64,000 bases of DNA. Origin: Clostridium mobile. GTDB lineage: Bacteria; Bacillota; Clostridia; Clostridiales; Clostridiaceae. Position 1 is the stretch's first letter; every line of letters begins with the position of its first letter. The notes beneath the pieces were generated by a model. The model had not been told where the DNA came from. It worked only from the letters and a program-made list of their open reading frames with translations, and did no database searches. The DNA lies in assembly GCF_018918285.1 (NCBI RefSeq), contig NZ_JAHLQF010000001.1, positions 697,284-761,283 on the forward strand, read 5' to 3'. This document shows, in pieces, positions 34,925 through 42,398 of the stretch. The translations under genes and the position numbers were made by a program.

Positions 34925-36244
34925 CTATGCGTTTAGTTTTCTGTCATTTCGATGAATTTTTTTGTATGAGATAAAGAAATTATATACTGGCAATATATAT
35001 AAATAACAAGCTGCTAAAATAGAACTTGTTGGTGCTGATATTGTAGCTAATGGGACAGCTCCTGCAATAGACCAAGGTATAAGTGGCGCAATAACAACGG
35101 CTGTATTTTCTAATGAATTTGCCATTTGGTAATCGTCAGATATAATCTTATTGCATAACTGATGAGTTAGTATAATAGTCAAACTCTGATTACAGCTTAT
35201 CATGCTTGTGAAAAATGAAGTTATAGCAACACTACCAAATGGAGTTACTATATTTGAAAGACTATTAATATGTTTTTTTATTCCCTCTAATAAGCCTGTC
35301 TCTTCAAAAATACTGGCATAAGAAGATGATAAACATACAATGGCAGAAACTTTGAGCATAGATTGAATACCGCCACCATTTAGCATGATGCCAAGTTCTG
35401 CATTAGATGATTGATACCCTGTAATAAACACTTTAAAGAGTGAGGTAAACTCAACTTTTTGAATTGAAATACAAATAATACTACTGAGTATAATACTTAA
35501 AGCCATGGTGATTTTTACGTTTACCTTAAATATAGATAGTACAATGATTATTATAGCAGGTAAAATAGTGAGCCAATGCAAGTTGAAATTATCTGCAAAC
35601 AGGCATCTAATTTCAAGTGGAGCACCTTTACTCTCCAATAAAAAACCAGCAATCAAATAAACTGCACATGTTAATATAAACGGTATAATTGAAGTTTTAA
35701 TCATAATTTGAATGTTTTTATAAATATTTGTTCCTGTTAATTCGCTTATTAGTAATGCACTTGTGGACATTGGAGAACATCTATCGCCAAAATAGCTTCC
35801 AGATAATACAGCTCCCCCCACCAATATTGGGTTTGCACCTATGGCATTTGCCATTGTCATACAAATTACACCCATGGTAGCAGCCGTTCCAAATGAAGTT
35901 CCCGTAAGTACAGATAATATGCAGCAAAGTAAAAATGTTACGAGAATAAAGACTTCTGGAACAATCAATTTTGTAGAATAATAAATAATAAAGGATATTG
36001 TCCCTGATGCGCGCCATACTGCTGTAAGCATGCCAATCATAAAAAATATAATCAATATATTTTTAACTGTTTTTATACCTTTAAAAGATATCTGTATCAT
36101 ATGTTTTACTGTATTATTCTTTGCTAAACCATATGAGAAAAAGAGAATAAACCCAAATAGTAGAGCATACAGAAGTGATAAATTAAATACTATGGAAACT
36201 AAGAGCCCGATAATAAACGTGCCAAGTACGGCTGACTCCAACAT
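34925..36244 (-). CDS. NhaC-family Na+/H+ antiporter or related exchanger
   Basis: The 439-residue membrane protein has about eleven hydrophobic segments and NhaC motifs: LLCCILSVLTGTSFGTAATMGVICMTMANA, GGAVLSGSYFGDRCSPMSTSALL with conserved charged residues in the membrane, and SCNQSLTIILTHQLC. NhaC antiporters exchange Na+ for H+, and close relatives exchange organic acids (malate/lactate, MleN). The start ATG 36244 lies seven bases after GGGGGG. It is divergent from a LysR regulator across a palindrome, the usual layout for a substrate-induced transporter, which suggests an organic-acid exchanger. Confidence 0.85.
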   Translation of the reverse strand: MLESAVLGTFIIGLLVSIVFNLSLLYALLFGFILFFSYGLAKNNTVKHMIQISFKGIKTVKNILIIFFMIGMLTAVWRASGTISFIIYYSTKLIVPEVFILVTFLLCCILSVLTGTSFGTAATMGVICMTMANAIGANPILVGGAVLSGSYFGDRCSPMSTSALLISELTGTNIYKNIQIMIKTSIIPFILTCAVYLIAGFLLESKGAPLEIRCLFADNFNLHWLTILPAIIIIVLSIFKVNVKITMALSIILSSIICISIQKVEFTSLFKVFITGYQSSNAELGIMLNGGGIQSMLKVSAIVCLSSSYASIFEETGLLEGIKKHINSLSNIVTPFGSVAITSFFTSMISCNQSLTIILTHQLCNKIISDDYQMANSLENTAVVIAPLIPWSIAGAVPLATISAPTSSILAACYLYILPVYNFFISYKKIHRNDRKLNA

Positions 36245-36336
36245 ACAACTTCCCCCCATTTATTAAAACAATTCTTTCTATTCATAATGATACAATATTG
36301 GAAAAAACTTGTCTAACTGTTGTTTTTGATTTATAA

Positions 36337-36354
36337 TACAGTAAAAACACTGTA
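36337..36354. promoter_or_regulatory. LysR-type operator candidate
   Basis: TACAGTAAAAACACTGTA has 6-bp arms (TACAGT / ACTGTA) and a 6-bp centre. It lies 33 bp upstream of the LysR start and 92 bp upstream of the NhaC start, where a LysR protein would control both divergent genes. Confidence 0.55.
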
Positions 36355-36387
36355 ATTCGTATATATTATAACAGGAAAAGAGGTGTA

Positions 36388-37329
36388 ATGTTGAATTCCT
36401 TAAGTATAAAGTATTTTCTGGCTGTTTATAAAGAACGGAACTTTACAAAAGCAGCTCAAGGTCTATATATTACTCAGCAAACGCTCAGTGCACATATTGC
36501 TTCACTTGAAAAAGAACTTGGCTGTAAACTTTTTATTCGCAGTACTCCATTAAAGCCAACTTTTGCAGGAGACATATTCCTACGTTATGCCAATGAATTT
36601 AATACTCTTTATAATTCCATAGAAGGGGAATTTTCAGACATTTGTGATGAAAAAAAAGGTCTGTTACGAATAGGTATTGCACATACAAGAGGACGCGCCT
36701 TGATGCCCAATATTGTTGCAGAATATAAAAAAGAGTATCCTGATATTAGAATACAGATCATTGAAGGTGAGAATGATGATTTGCCATCTCTTCTTCTTGA
36801 TGGGTCAATAGATTTAATGATTGCATATCATTCACAAAATCATCCTGATATTGAATTTACCAATTATTATGAAGAAGAAATTATTCTTCTTATTTCCGAT
36901 GAATTGCTTCAAAATGTATATGGGAAAAGAAAGAATGAAATTATAAATATATTGCATCAAAAACCAAATTTGTCTCTATTGAAAGAGTGCCCGTTTCTAC
37001 TAAGTAGCAAAGAGGATATTGCAGGAAAAATCAGTAGTATATTTTTATCAGAGGTGAATTTTAATTTAAAAGTAAGTGTAGAATCGAAAAATATTGAGAC
37101 ATTATTGGAAATGTGCTGTAAAGGAATTGGAGCCTGCTTTTGCCCTAAAATATTAGTTGACAAGACCCTTGATAACAAACAAATTTCTTCATTACATTTA
37201 TTTCAATTAGATGAACGTGCAAAATATATGATTAGCTTTGGTTTTATTAAAAAACGTTACTACTCAAAAGCAATTCGAGAATTTGTAGAAGTTGCAAAAG
37301 TATATAAAAATGAAGAGGTTTTTAAATAG
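36388..37329 (+). CDS. LysR-family transcriptional regulator
   Basis: The 313-residue protein has the LysR winged helix at its N-terminus (SIKYFLAVYKERNFTKAAQGLYITQQTLSAHIASLEKELGCKLF) and a periplasmic-binding-protein-like effector domain beginning near residue 90 (LRIGIAHTRGRALMPNIV). It is divergent from the NhaC-type exchanger and most likely activates it in response to the carried compound. The start ATG 36388 has GAGGTG upstream with short spacing; a TTG three bases on is possible. Effector unknown. Confidence 0.9.
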   Translation: MLNSLSIKYFLAVYKERNFTKAAQGLYITQQTLSAHIASLEKELGCKLFIRSTPLKPTFAGDIFLRYANEFNTLYNSIEGEFSDICDEKKGLLRIGIAHTRGRALMPNIVAEYKKEYPDIRIQIIEGENDDLPSLLLDGSIDLMIAYHSQNHPDIEFTNYYEEEIILLISDELLQNVYGKRKNEIINILHQKPNLSLLKECPFLLSSKEDIAGKISSIFLSEVNFNLKVSVESKNIETLLEMCCKGIGACFCPKILVDKTLDNKQISSLHLFQLDERAKYMISFGFIKKRYYSKAIREFVEVAKVYKNEEVFK

Positions 37330-37483
37330 TAATCTCTTTATTTTTATATGCTTAAAATTGTATAATGGCCGTTCTAAATACTGTTCTTGTCTTGAATTCA
37401 TAGGTGTTATAATGCCGCCTAAAAACAACCTTACTATGTATCCTCACTCCTATTTCGGTATATTTAATTATTTTTGTAGAAAC

Positions 37484-37612
37484 TTATAATTTTGAAAATA
37501 TATATGTAAAACACAATAGAGCTAAGCATGTAGTGAAATAGCAACTTTTTTCAAAGTGGGTTCACTGCATACTTAGCTCTATATTTGTGAAACTAAATTA
37601 TTCTTATAAAAA
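37484..37612. repeat. BOX-like repeat R3 (subtype B)
   Basis: The stem AGAGCTAAGCATGTAGTGAA (37518-37537) pairs with TTCACTGCATACTTAGCTCT (37561-37580) around the centre ATAGCAAC-T6-CAAAGTGGG. The left flank has AACTTATAATTTTGAAAAT and the right flank TTCTTATAAAAATTCATA. It ends 7 bp from the stop codon of the Rpn gene. The stretch 37330-37618 shows no other feature. Confidence 0.85.
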
Positions 37613-37618
37613 TTCATA

Positions 37619-37861
37619 CTAGAAATACTGTTCTAATTCTTCAATGGAATTTATTTCAAATATATCTATAGCAATTATTTCTAATGTCTCTTCTGGAAGT
37701 GTTTTTATTTTTTCTTTATATTCATTGGGTACTTTTTTAAATTTTTTTACTAACATTTTAATTAAAAGTTCTGCTTTTCCTTCTTCTCTACCTTCTTCTC
37801 TACCTTCTTTTCTACCCTTTTCTATTCCCTCTTGTATTAAACTTTTACCAAGTTCAGTCAT
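37619..37861 (-). CDS. Possible internal-start product of the Rpn gene (RpnS-like, 80 residues)
   Basis: Within the Rpn reading frame, codon 215 is an ATG preceded by AAAGGAGG, eight bases away, which is a near-ideal ribosome site embedded in coding sequence. Translation from it gives the C-terminal 80 residues: the Glu/Lys/Arg/Gly-rich segment and the terminal helices. In Escherichia coli, rpn genes are reported to encode such a short C-terminal protein (RpnS) that inhibits the full-length nuclease. The start is seen directly; the function is inferred from that precedent. Confidence 0.55.
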   Translation of the reverse strand: MTELGKSLIQEGIEKGRKEGREEGREEGKAELLIKMLVKKFKKVPNEYKEKIKTLPEETLEIIAIDIFEINSIEELEQYF

Positions 37862-38503
37862 TCTCAATTCCTCCTTTACTTTTTCTAAATCTTTTCCATT
37901 TAAAAACTTATTTGCAAAAGCATATAGTATTGATTCTACGTCATACTTATAATCTTTATTTATATCTTTTACTATTTTTATAGCATTAAGTATTTTATCT
38001 ACTGTACTTATATTTCCTCCCATTATAGGTGAAAATGTTAAGGATATTACATCTTGCTTTGTAATTTCTTTACCTAATTTTATTTTCTCTACAATATCAT
38101 TATATATCTTATCTCCGTCTTTATCAGCCATAGATATTGAATTTACTTTATATTCATTTATTCCTGTTTTTAAAATATCTCCCGGATTTTTTATATTACC
38201 TGAATAAACAACATAAGTTGTAACATCTTTACCTGTCTGATGACTCAATAATGCTTCATAGGCTCTAAATCTTCTTAAATCAGCTTTCCCTTTATTAGTT
38301 GTTTGAAACTCAAAATGTATAAAAGAATCATCTTCCATAAAAAATGTATAATCCATGAACATATTCTTAGTTTCCAAAACTACTAATTCCGTTGGATCAA
38401 GTTCTTTAACTTTTTTATTTATTCCAAAGAACTTTAATCCTTCCTCCGCAAAAAGATCCATTGCCCTTTTCATTATTAAATCCTCATAGTGTGTAGGCTT
38501 CAT
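37619..38503 (-). CDS. Rpn-family recombination-promoting nuclease / putative transposase
   Basis: The 294-residue protein has the PD-(D/E)xK nuclease pattern of the Rpn/YhgA group: DLFAEEGLKFFGI, then YTFFMEDDSFIHFEFQTTNKGKADLRRFRAYEALLSHQTG (the E-x-Q core), followed by VVYSGNIKNPG. A linker leads to a charged C-terminal part with EKGRKEGREEGREEGKAEL and a helical end. Rpn proteins cleave DNA, raise recombination and act in phage defence. An ATG at 37861 inside the gene has its own AGGAGG and could yield an 80-residue C-terminal product. BOX-like repeats flank the locus. Confidence 0.88.
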   Translation of the reverse strand: MKPTHYEDLIMKRAMDLFAEEGLKFFGINKKVKELDPTELVVLETKNMFMDYTFFMEDDSFIHFEFQTTNKGKADLRRFRAYEALLSHQTGKDVTTYVVYSGNIKNPGDILKTGINEYKVNSISMADKDGDKIYNDIVEKIKLGKEITKQDVISLTFSPIMGGNISTVDKILNAIKIVKDINKDYKYDVESILYAFANKFLNGKDLEKVKEELRMTELGKSLIQEGIEKGRKEGREEGREEGKAELLIKMLVKKFKKVPNEYKEKIKTLPEETLEIIAIDIFEINSIEELEQYF

Positions 38504-38601
38504 TAGTTCACCATCCTAATTCTATATTATATCTTTATTCTAATTGATTAAAATAAATAGTTCAATATACTATGTTTCCTCTTTATATTTTTCACTCTAC
38601 A

Positions 38602-39219
38602 TTACTTAGATATAAAATTTTTTACTGAAACAACCTGTTCCCATTTTAATTCCCATATTGTAGCTTGTATAGGTTTATCCTCTTTTTTTAATCCCCAGCT
38701 CTCGTCAACATCACGTTCTAAATCAAATATCTTATCCCAACTTTGAAATAGTTTTAATCTAAATTGGTCTAATATATCAGATTTTATATTGGTAGATTGT
38801 AAATCCTGATGATTGTATCCATAGCTTTCAAGTTCATTATAAAATTTATCAAACTCTTCTTCGCTATTGGCTATATAACCATGATTTAGAATACTATTAA
38901 AATCAAAAAAATCTGATAGCAAAACATTTTCTTCTTCTACTTCTAATTCTAAAAGTACACCCTTTGTTCCCTTTTCTAAATATCCTGAAACCCGTAAATC
39001 TGGTCTCTTATGCTTATCATCCTTCCATTGATACCAAGCCCATATAGGATATTCTATATCTTTTGAAACAGGTAACTCTATCCTTTTTTTCATCTGATCT
39101 GACATCCAACTATAATAAAAAACCATATCATCATGAATAAAATTTTTATCCGCACGAAGGACTCCTATATCTTTAAACTTTTCATATGCAACTTTATTTT
39201 GTATTGTCCATAGCTTCAT
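38602..39219 (-). CDS. DUF3841-family protein
   Basis: The 205-residue protein begins MKLWTIQNKVAYEKFKDIGVLRAD and has PIWAWYQWKDDKHKRPDLR, features of DUF3841 proteins, which are cytoplasmic and uncharacterised. It is rich in Trp, Asp and Glu, with no membrane segment. The start ATG 39219 lies eight bases after GGGAG. It is upstream of the Rpn gene on the same strand with 98 bp between them, and both are bounded by BOX-like repeats R3 and R5. Function unknown. Confidence 0.75.
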   Translation of the reverse strand: MKLWTIQNKVAYEKFKDIGVLRADKNFIHDDMVFYYSWMSDQMKKRIELPVSKDIEYPIWAWYQWKDDKHKRPDLRVSGYLEKGTKGVLLELEVEEENVLLSDFFDFNSILNHGYIANSEEEFDKFYNELESYGYNHQDLQSTNIKSDILDQFRLKLFQSWDKIFDLERDVDESWGLKKEDKPIQATIWELKWEQVVSVKNFISK

Positions 39220-39400
39220 ATTCTTATCTCCCAATTAAATTTATAATTCTGTTAAGTTATATGAACATTGATTCCTAATATAAAGTAGTCTAATGATTCT
39301 ATCTTAGCTGGTAAAATCAATTTTATCTGATAAAGATAAAAATACTTGATTATTATTAACCTAGTGGCTTAATCTATCATAACAGTAGCATATTTTTCTC

Positions 39401-39470
39401 TCTTTTTCAAAGCAACGTTACTATACATCCCTGCTCCTATTTTAGGATACTCTAATTATTTTTACAAAAT
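39401..39470. repeat. BOX-like repeat R4 (decayed right half, subtype A)
   Basis: The segment TTTTTCAAAGCAACGTTACT and the following GCTCCTATTTTAGGATACT to CTAATTATTTTTACAAAAT resemble the right half of subtype A copies in order and spacing. The left stem arm is missing, so it is a remnant. Confidence 0.45.
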
Positions 39471-39510
39471 CTATTATCTAAAAATCTATTAAATATATTT
39501 GGATAATTTA

Positions 39511-39661
39511 ATTATTTTTGTAGAAACTTATAATTCTGAGAATATATTTGTAAACCACAATAGAGCTAAGCATGTATTGAAAAAGCGACTTTTTCCGAAG
39601 CGGCTTCACTATGTGCTTAGCTCTCTGTTTGTAAAACTAAATTATCTTTGTAAAAACTTAT
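39511..39661. repeat. BOX-like repeat R5 (subtype B)
   Basis: The stem AGAGCTAAGCATGTATTGAA (39562-39581) pairs with TTCACTATGTGCTTAGCTCT (39605-39624); the centre is AAAGCGAC-T5-CCGAAGCGG. The left flank has TTTTTGTAGAAACTTATAAT and the right flank TTTGTAAAAACTTATAAAT, again direct repeats. The stretch 39220-39796 also holds the remnant R4, and an AAAGGAGG site at 39785-39792 with only a three-codon frame behind it. Confidence 0.85.
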
Positions 39662-39796
39662 AAATGATAAAATAATTGATTATATCTCATGTTATTGTTC
39701 AACCCTTTACTTCAACATCCTCTATAGCTTCTGTCAAAAAATTTCGCTCTGTTAGATATCAATATTGATAGATTAATATAATTAAAGGAGGAAACA

Positions 39797-40576
39797 TTAT
39801 TTTAATGAACTTTTAAAATAACTTTTTCCTAAATTAATATCAAAATTCTTACTTAACCTTTTACTTCTGTCAATTATCTTAAGCTTTCTTTCGTCAGGTT
39901 CGCATGGGTCAATTGTTTTAACAATTCCGTCAAAAATACGGTCAAACATATTAAATGGCATACCGATTCCAAGCTCATCATCACACCATTTTGCAGAAAA
40001 TCTTGTATTTGAACAAAGAAGTGATATGTTAATGTCGTTGGTATCATAAGGTACTGCCGTACATTCAGAGCATATTCCTGAATTACCTGTTATTTTAATG
40101 TTTTTAATTGCTCTATAGTGGTAGGTATACCCCTGAATAATCCTCATGCCCTGGTATGGATTTAAAATAAATAGAACTACATCAGGGTCAAATTGATATT
40201 CTTCAAGTGGCATAACGACCACTCCATAGATTTTATGGTTTAAAAAAGTAACATCCTTCTGTACATTTCTTGCTGTGCATAAACTGTCATACATGTCAAA
40301 TGAATAATATACTCTACCAGCTATAGCGCTTTCATCGACTTCTTTTAAACCTAAAGCCTTTGCAGAACCGATGCATAAAAAATTATCAAGATTCGCCTTA
40401 AAACTTCTGCCCCTTGTTGCGAATTTTACCATATTGCAATATGAAAGTTTACCCTTTACCTGTGAAACATTTATTGAATCAAATTCCTCTTTAGTAAAAA
40501 TGAATTTTACTCCAACAATATTCCTATTTAAGTCTAAAATGCATTTTAAATCTTCCGCCATTGTTTTTATTTTCAT
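39797..40576 (-). CDS. DUF169-family protein
   Basis: The 259-residue cysteine-containing protein has NRNIVGVKFIFTKEEF, KLSYCNMVKFATRGRSF, FLCIGSAKALGL and PDVVLFILNPYQGMRIIQGYTYHY, then a segment with GICSECTAVPYDT and LLCSNTRFSAKWCDDELGIGMPF. This matches the DUF169 family common in anaerobes, whose cysteines may bind a metal or cluster. No membrane segment or signal is present. It stands alone between BOX-like repeats R5 and R6. Biological role unknown. Confidence 0.78.
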   Translation of the reverse strand: MKIKTMAEDLKCILDLNRNIVGVKFIFTKEEFDSINVSQVKGKLSYCNMVKFATRGRSFKANLDNFLCIGSAKALGLKEVDESAIAGRVYYSFDMYDSLCTARNVQKDVTFLNHKIYGVVVMPLEEYQFDPDVVLFILNPYQGMRIIQGYTYHYRAIKNIKITGNSGICSECTAVPYDTNDINISLLCSNTRFSAKWCDDELGIGMPFNMFDRIFDGIVKTIDPCEPDERKLKIIDRSKRLSKNFDINLGKSYFKSSLK

Positions 40577-40696
40577 AACTTACACCCCCTTTGAGCATCA
40601 TATAAGACTTACGTCTATAAAAAGTCAATTTAACTATAATAGAATGCTTGGCTATGTTTTCCCTTATATACTAAACTGAAGTAACATGATAAACAA

Positions 40697-40732
40697 ATAA
40701 CGCCATACTATTCATACATAGCATGGCGTTTT
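40697..40732. terminator. Orphan hairpin upstream of the DUF169 gene
   Basis: AACGCCAT-A-CTAT pairs with ATAG-C-ATGGCGTT (one mismatch), followed by TTATT on the plus strand and ATTTGTTT on the minus strand. No plus-strand gene precedes it. On the minus strand it would sit in the DUF169 leader as an attenuator, or it is a relic of a lost gene. Confidence 0.5.
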
Positions 40733-40865
40733 ATTCAAAGGTCACAATAAAGTTCCTTAAAATCATGAGAGTTTCGGACAATATGAGAAACTCCCTTAAA
40801 AGAACTTCTATTAAATTTATTACCTACTTATCTATTATCTAAAAATCCATCATCTATTAAATATG

Positions 40866-40975
40866 TTTGTAAAATATAATAGATCTAAGTATATAATGGG
40901 AGGAGCGCCTTTCTTGAAGCGACGTCATTATGTACTTAGCTTCCCTTTTGGATAATTTAATTATTTTTGTAGAAA
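40866..40975. repeat. BOX-like repeat R6 (subtype A)
   Basis: The stem AGATCTAAGTATATAATG (40881-40898) pairs with CATTATGTACTTAGCTT (40926-40942), and the centre GGAGGAGCGCC-TTTCTT-GAAGCGACG is nearly that of R1. First of three copies in a row. The stretch 40577-41252 holds these repeats and the orphan hairpin, and no gene. Confidence 0.85.
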
Positions 40976-41105
40976 CTTATAATTCTGAGAATATATTTGT
41001 AAGCCACAAAAGAGCTAAGCATGTAGTTAATCAGCAACTTTTTCTGGAGCGTCTTCACTATATGTTTAGCTCTCTGTTTGTGAAACTAGATTATCATCGT
41101 AGAAA
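40965..41105. repeat. BOX-like repeat R7 (subtype B)
   Basis: The stem AGAGCTAAGCATGTAGTTAA (41011-41030) pairs with TTCACTATATGTTTAGCTCT (41054-41073), centre TCAGCAAC-T5-CTGGAGCGTC. The left flank TTTTTGTAGAAACTTATAAT is shared with R3 and R5. Second copy of the array. Confidence 0.85.
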
Positions 41106-41238
41106 CTTACAATTTGAAAATCCATCCGTAAAACATAAGGGAACTGAGGTATATAGTGGTAGGAGCGCCTTTTCTCGAAGCGACGTCACTATGTATCTCA
41201 GTTCCTATTTCGTGCTACGCAATTACTCTTGTTTAAAA
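41094..41238. repeat. BOX-like repeat R8 (subtype A)
   Basis: The stem GGGAACTGAGGTATATAGTG (41139-41158) pairs with CACTATGTATCTCAGTTCC (41187-41205), and the centre GTAGGAGCGCC-T4-CTCGAAGCGACG is that of R1. Third copy of the array; it lies just beyond the end of the phosphatase gene and may terminate that operon. Confidence 0.85.
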
Positions 41239-41252
41239 TTAAATTTGTATAA

Positions 41253-42398
41253 CTAAACTTCTCTAACATTCACCTTTTTACCGGACCTCTCTAAAAGCTC
41301 CGCTAGCTCCCTTACAAGTTTTAATTTAATGCTTAAGTCCATGGGAAGCTCAGGATTTTGATGTGCTGGGTTTATAGCTTTTCCTGCCCATATTGTAAGA
41401 TGAGTGCATTCATCCATTAAAATTTTAGCAAGCCTTGTGGCCCCATCTTCAGACTGATTATTATATTTATTATCCTTAATAATTTCAACAACCTTATTTA
41501 AAGTAATTACTCCCTCAGTAATCAAATATATACCTTCCATAGAAGCTGTGGGTGGAATTTCTTCACATATATAATCTAGATTTACTTTTAAATTTCTTCT
41601 TAATTCTCTTTGAGCAATGTTAGCAGCGGTTCCTCCGCAAATAATTTTCTTACCTCGTCCCTTCATAAAGTCTCTTATTATATATTTATCCTTTTTCTTA
41701 TCTTTAGGTGGGCCTGTAAATAAATCTATATATTGTGGTGACTTCACTTTTATGGTTACTACAGTGGCATCATCTCCTGGTCTCCCTCCATAAAGATCAA
41801 AACATACTTCTGATAAATCCTGTGATATACTCTTTGCATCATTTCTATTTATTGTACTTCTCTTTAAATAATCCATTACGTTTTCCCATTTCCATCCTAA
41901 ATTCATTATATTTCCTAGCCCTGCATGTACAATTCCATCACTTACTACTGTTAATACATCTCCCGGTTGTACATAAAACTTACTTTCATATACACTTCTT
42001 CCGTTTATTTTTAGTTCTTTTTTACATACCTTTAGTTCTACCCCATCTCTAATGATAAAGATAGGAGGGTTATCATATTCAGCTACATATACTCTTCCAT
42101 CATCATATATTTTAATTAAAGTGAAAGTGCAATAGGCTATTTTTCTAACTTTACATACTGGCAAAGTGTTGATAATAGTATCTAATGTTTCATAAATGTC
42201 TGCGCCTTCCTTTAACATTGTGGCTGAAATCTTAGTAGTTAATGTGGCCAGTATATTAGCTTTAACTCCGCTTCCTAAGCCATCTGCCAAAACAATAATA
42301 GTACTATCAGCAAGTCTAACTACTTCTACCCTGTCTCCGCAAAGTTCCTCTCCATGTTTTATTAAGCTCTCATAGGCTGAATCTATAAATAAACTCAT
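41253..42398 (-). CDS. SpoIIE-type PP2C-family serine phosphatase of a sensory hydrogenase operon
   Basis: The 381-residue protein has an N-terminal PP2C-like phosphatase domain with the metal-binding acids in VLADGLGSGVKA (near residue 36), VVSDGIVHAGLG and GRPGDDATVV. This is the SpoIIE/RsbU branch that dephosphorylates anti-anti-sigma-like proteins. The C-terminal 140 residues (IICGGTAANIAQRELRRN) form a second, uncharacterised domain with GGTAAN and helical segments. It overlaps the sensory hydrogenase gene by 4 bp, so it probably carries the output of that sensor. No partner switch protein is encoded nearby. It lacks the membrane domain of true SpoIIE. Confidence 0.85.
   Translation of the reverse strand: MSLFIDSAYESLIKHGEELCGDRVEVVRLADSTIIVLADGLGSGVKANILATLTTKISATMLKEGADIYETLDTIINTLPVCKVRKIAYCTFTLIKIYDDGRVYVAEYDNPPIFIIRDGVELKVCKKELKINGRSVYESKFYVQPGDVLTVVSDGIVHAGLGNIMNLGWKWENVMDYLKRSTINRNDAKSISQDLSEVCFDLYGGRPGDDATVVTIKVKSPQYIDLFTGPPKDKKKDKYIIRDFMKGRGKKIICGGTAANIAQRELRRNLKVNLDYICEEIPPTASMEGIYLITEGVITLNKVVEIIKDNKYNNQSEDGATRLAKILMDECTHLTIWAGKAINPAHQNPELPMDLSIKLKLVRELAELLERSGKKVNVREV

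Noticed and set aside
40860..41240. Three regularly spaced repeats resembling a CRISPR array
   Set aside because: The units are long inverted repeats of about 140 bp with similar centres, not short direct repeats with unique spacers, and no cas gene is near.
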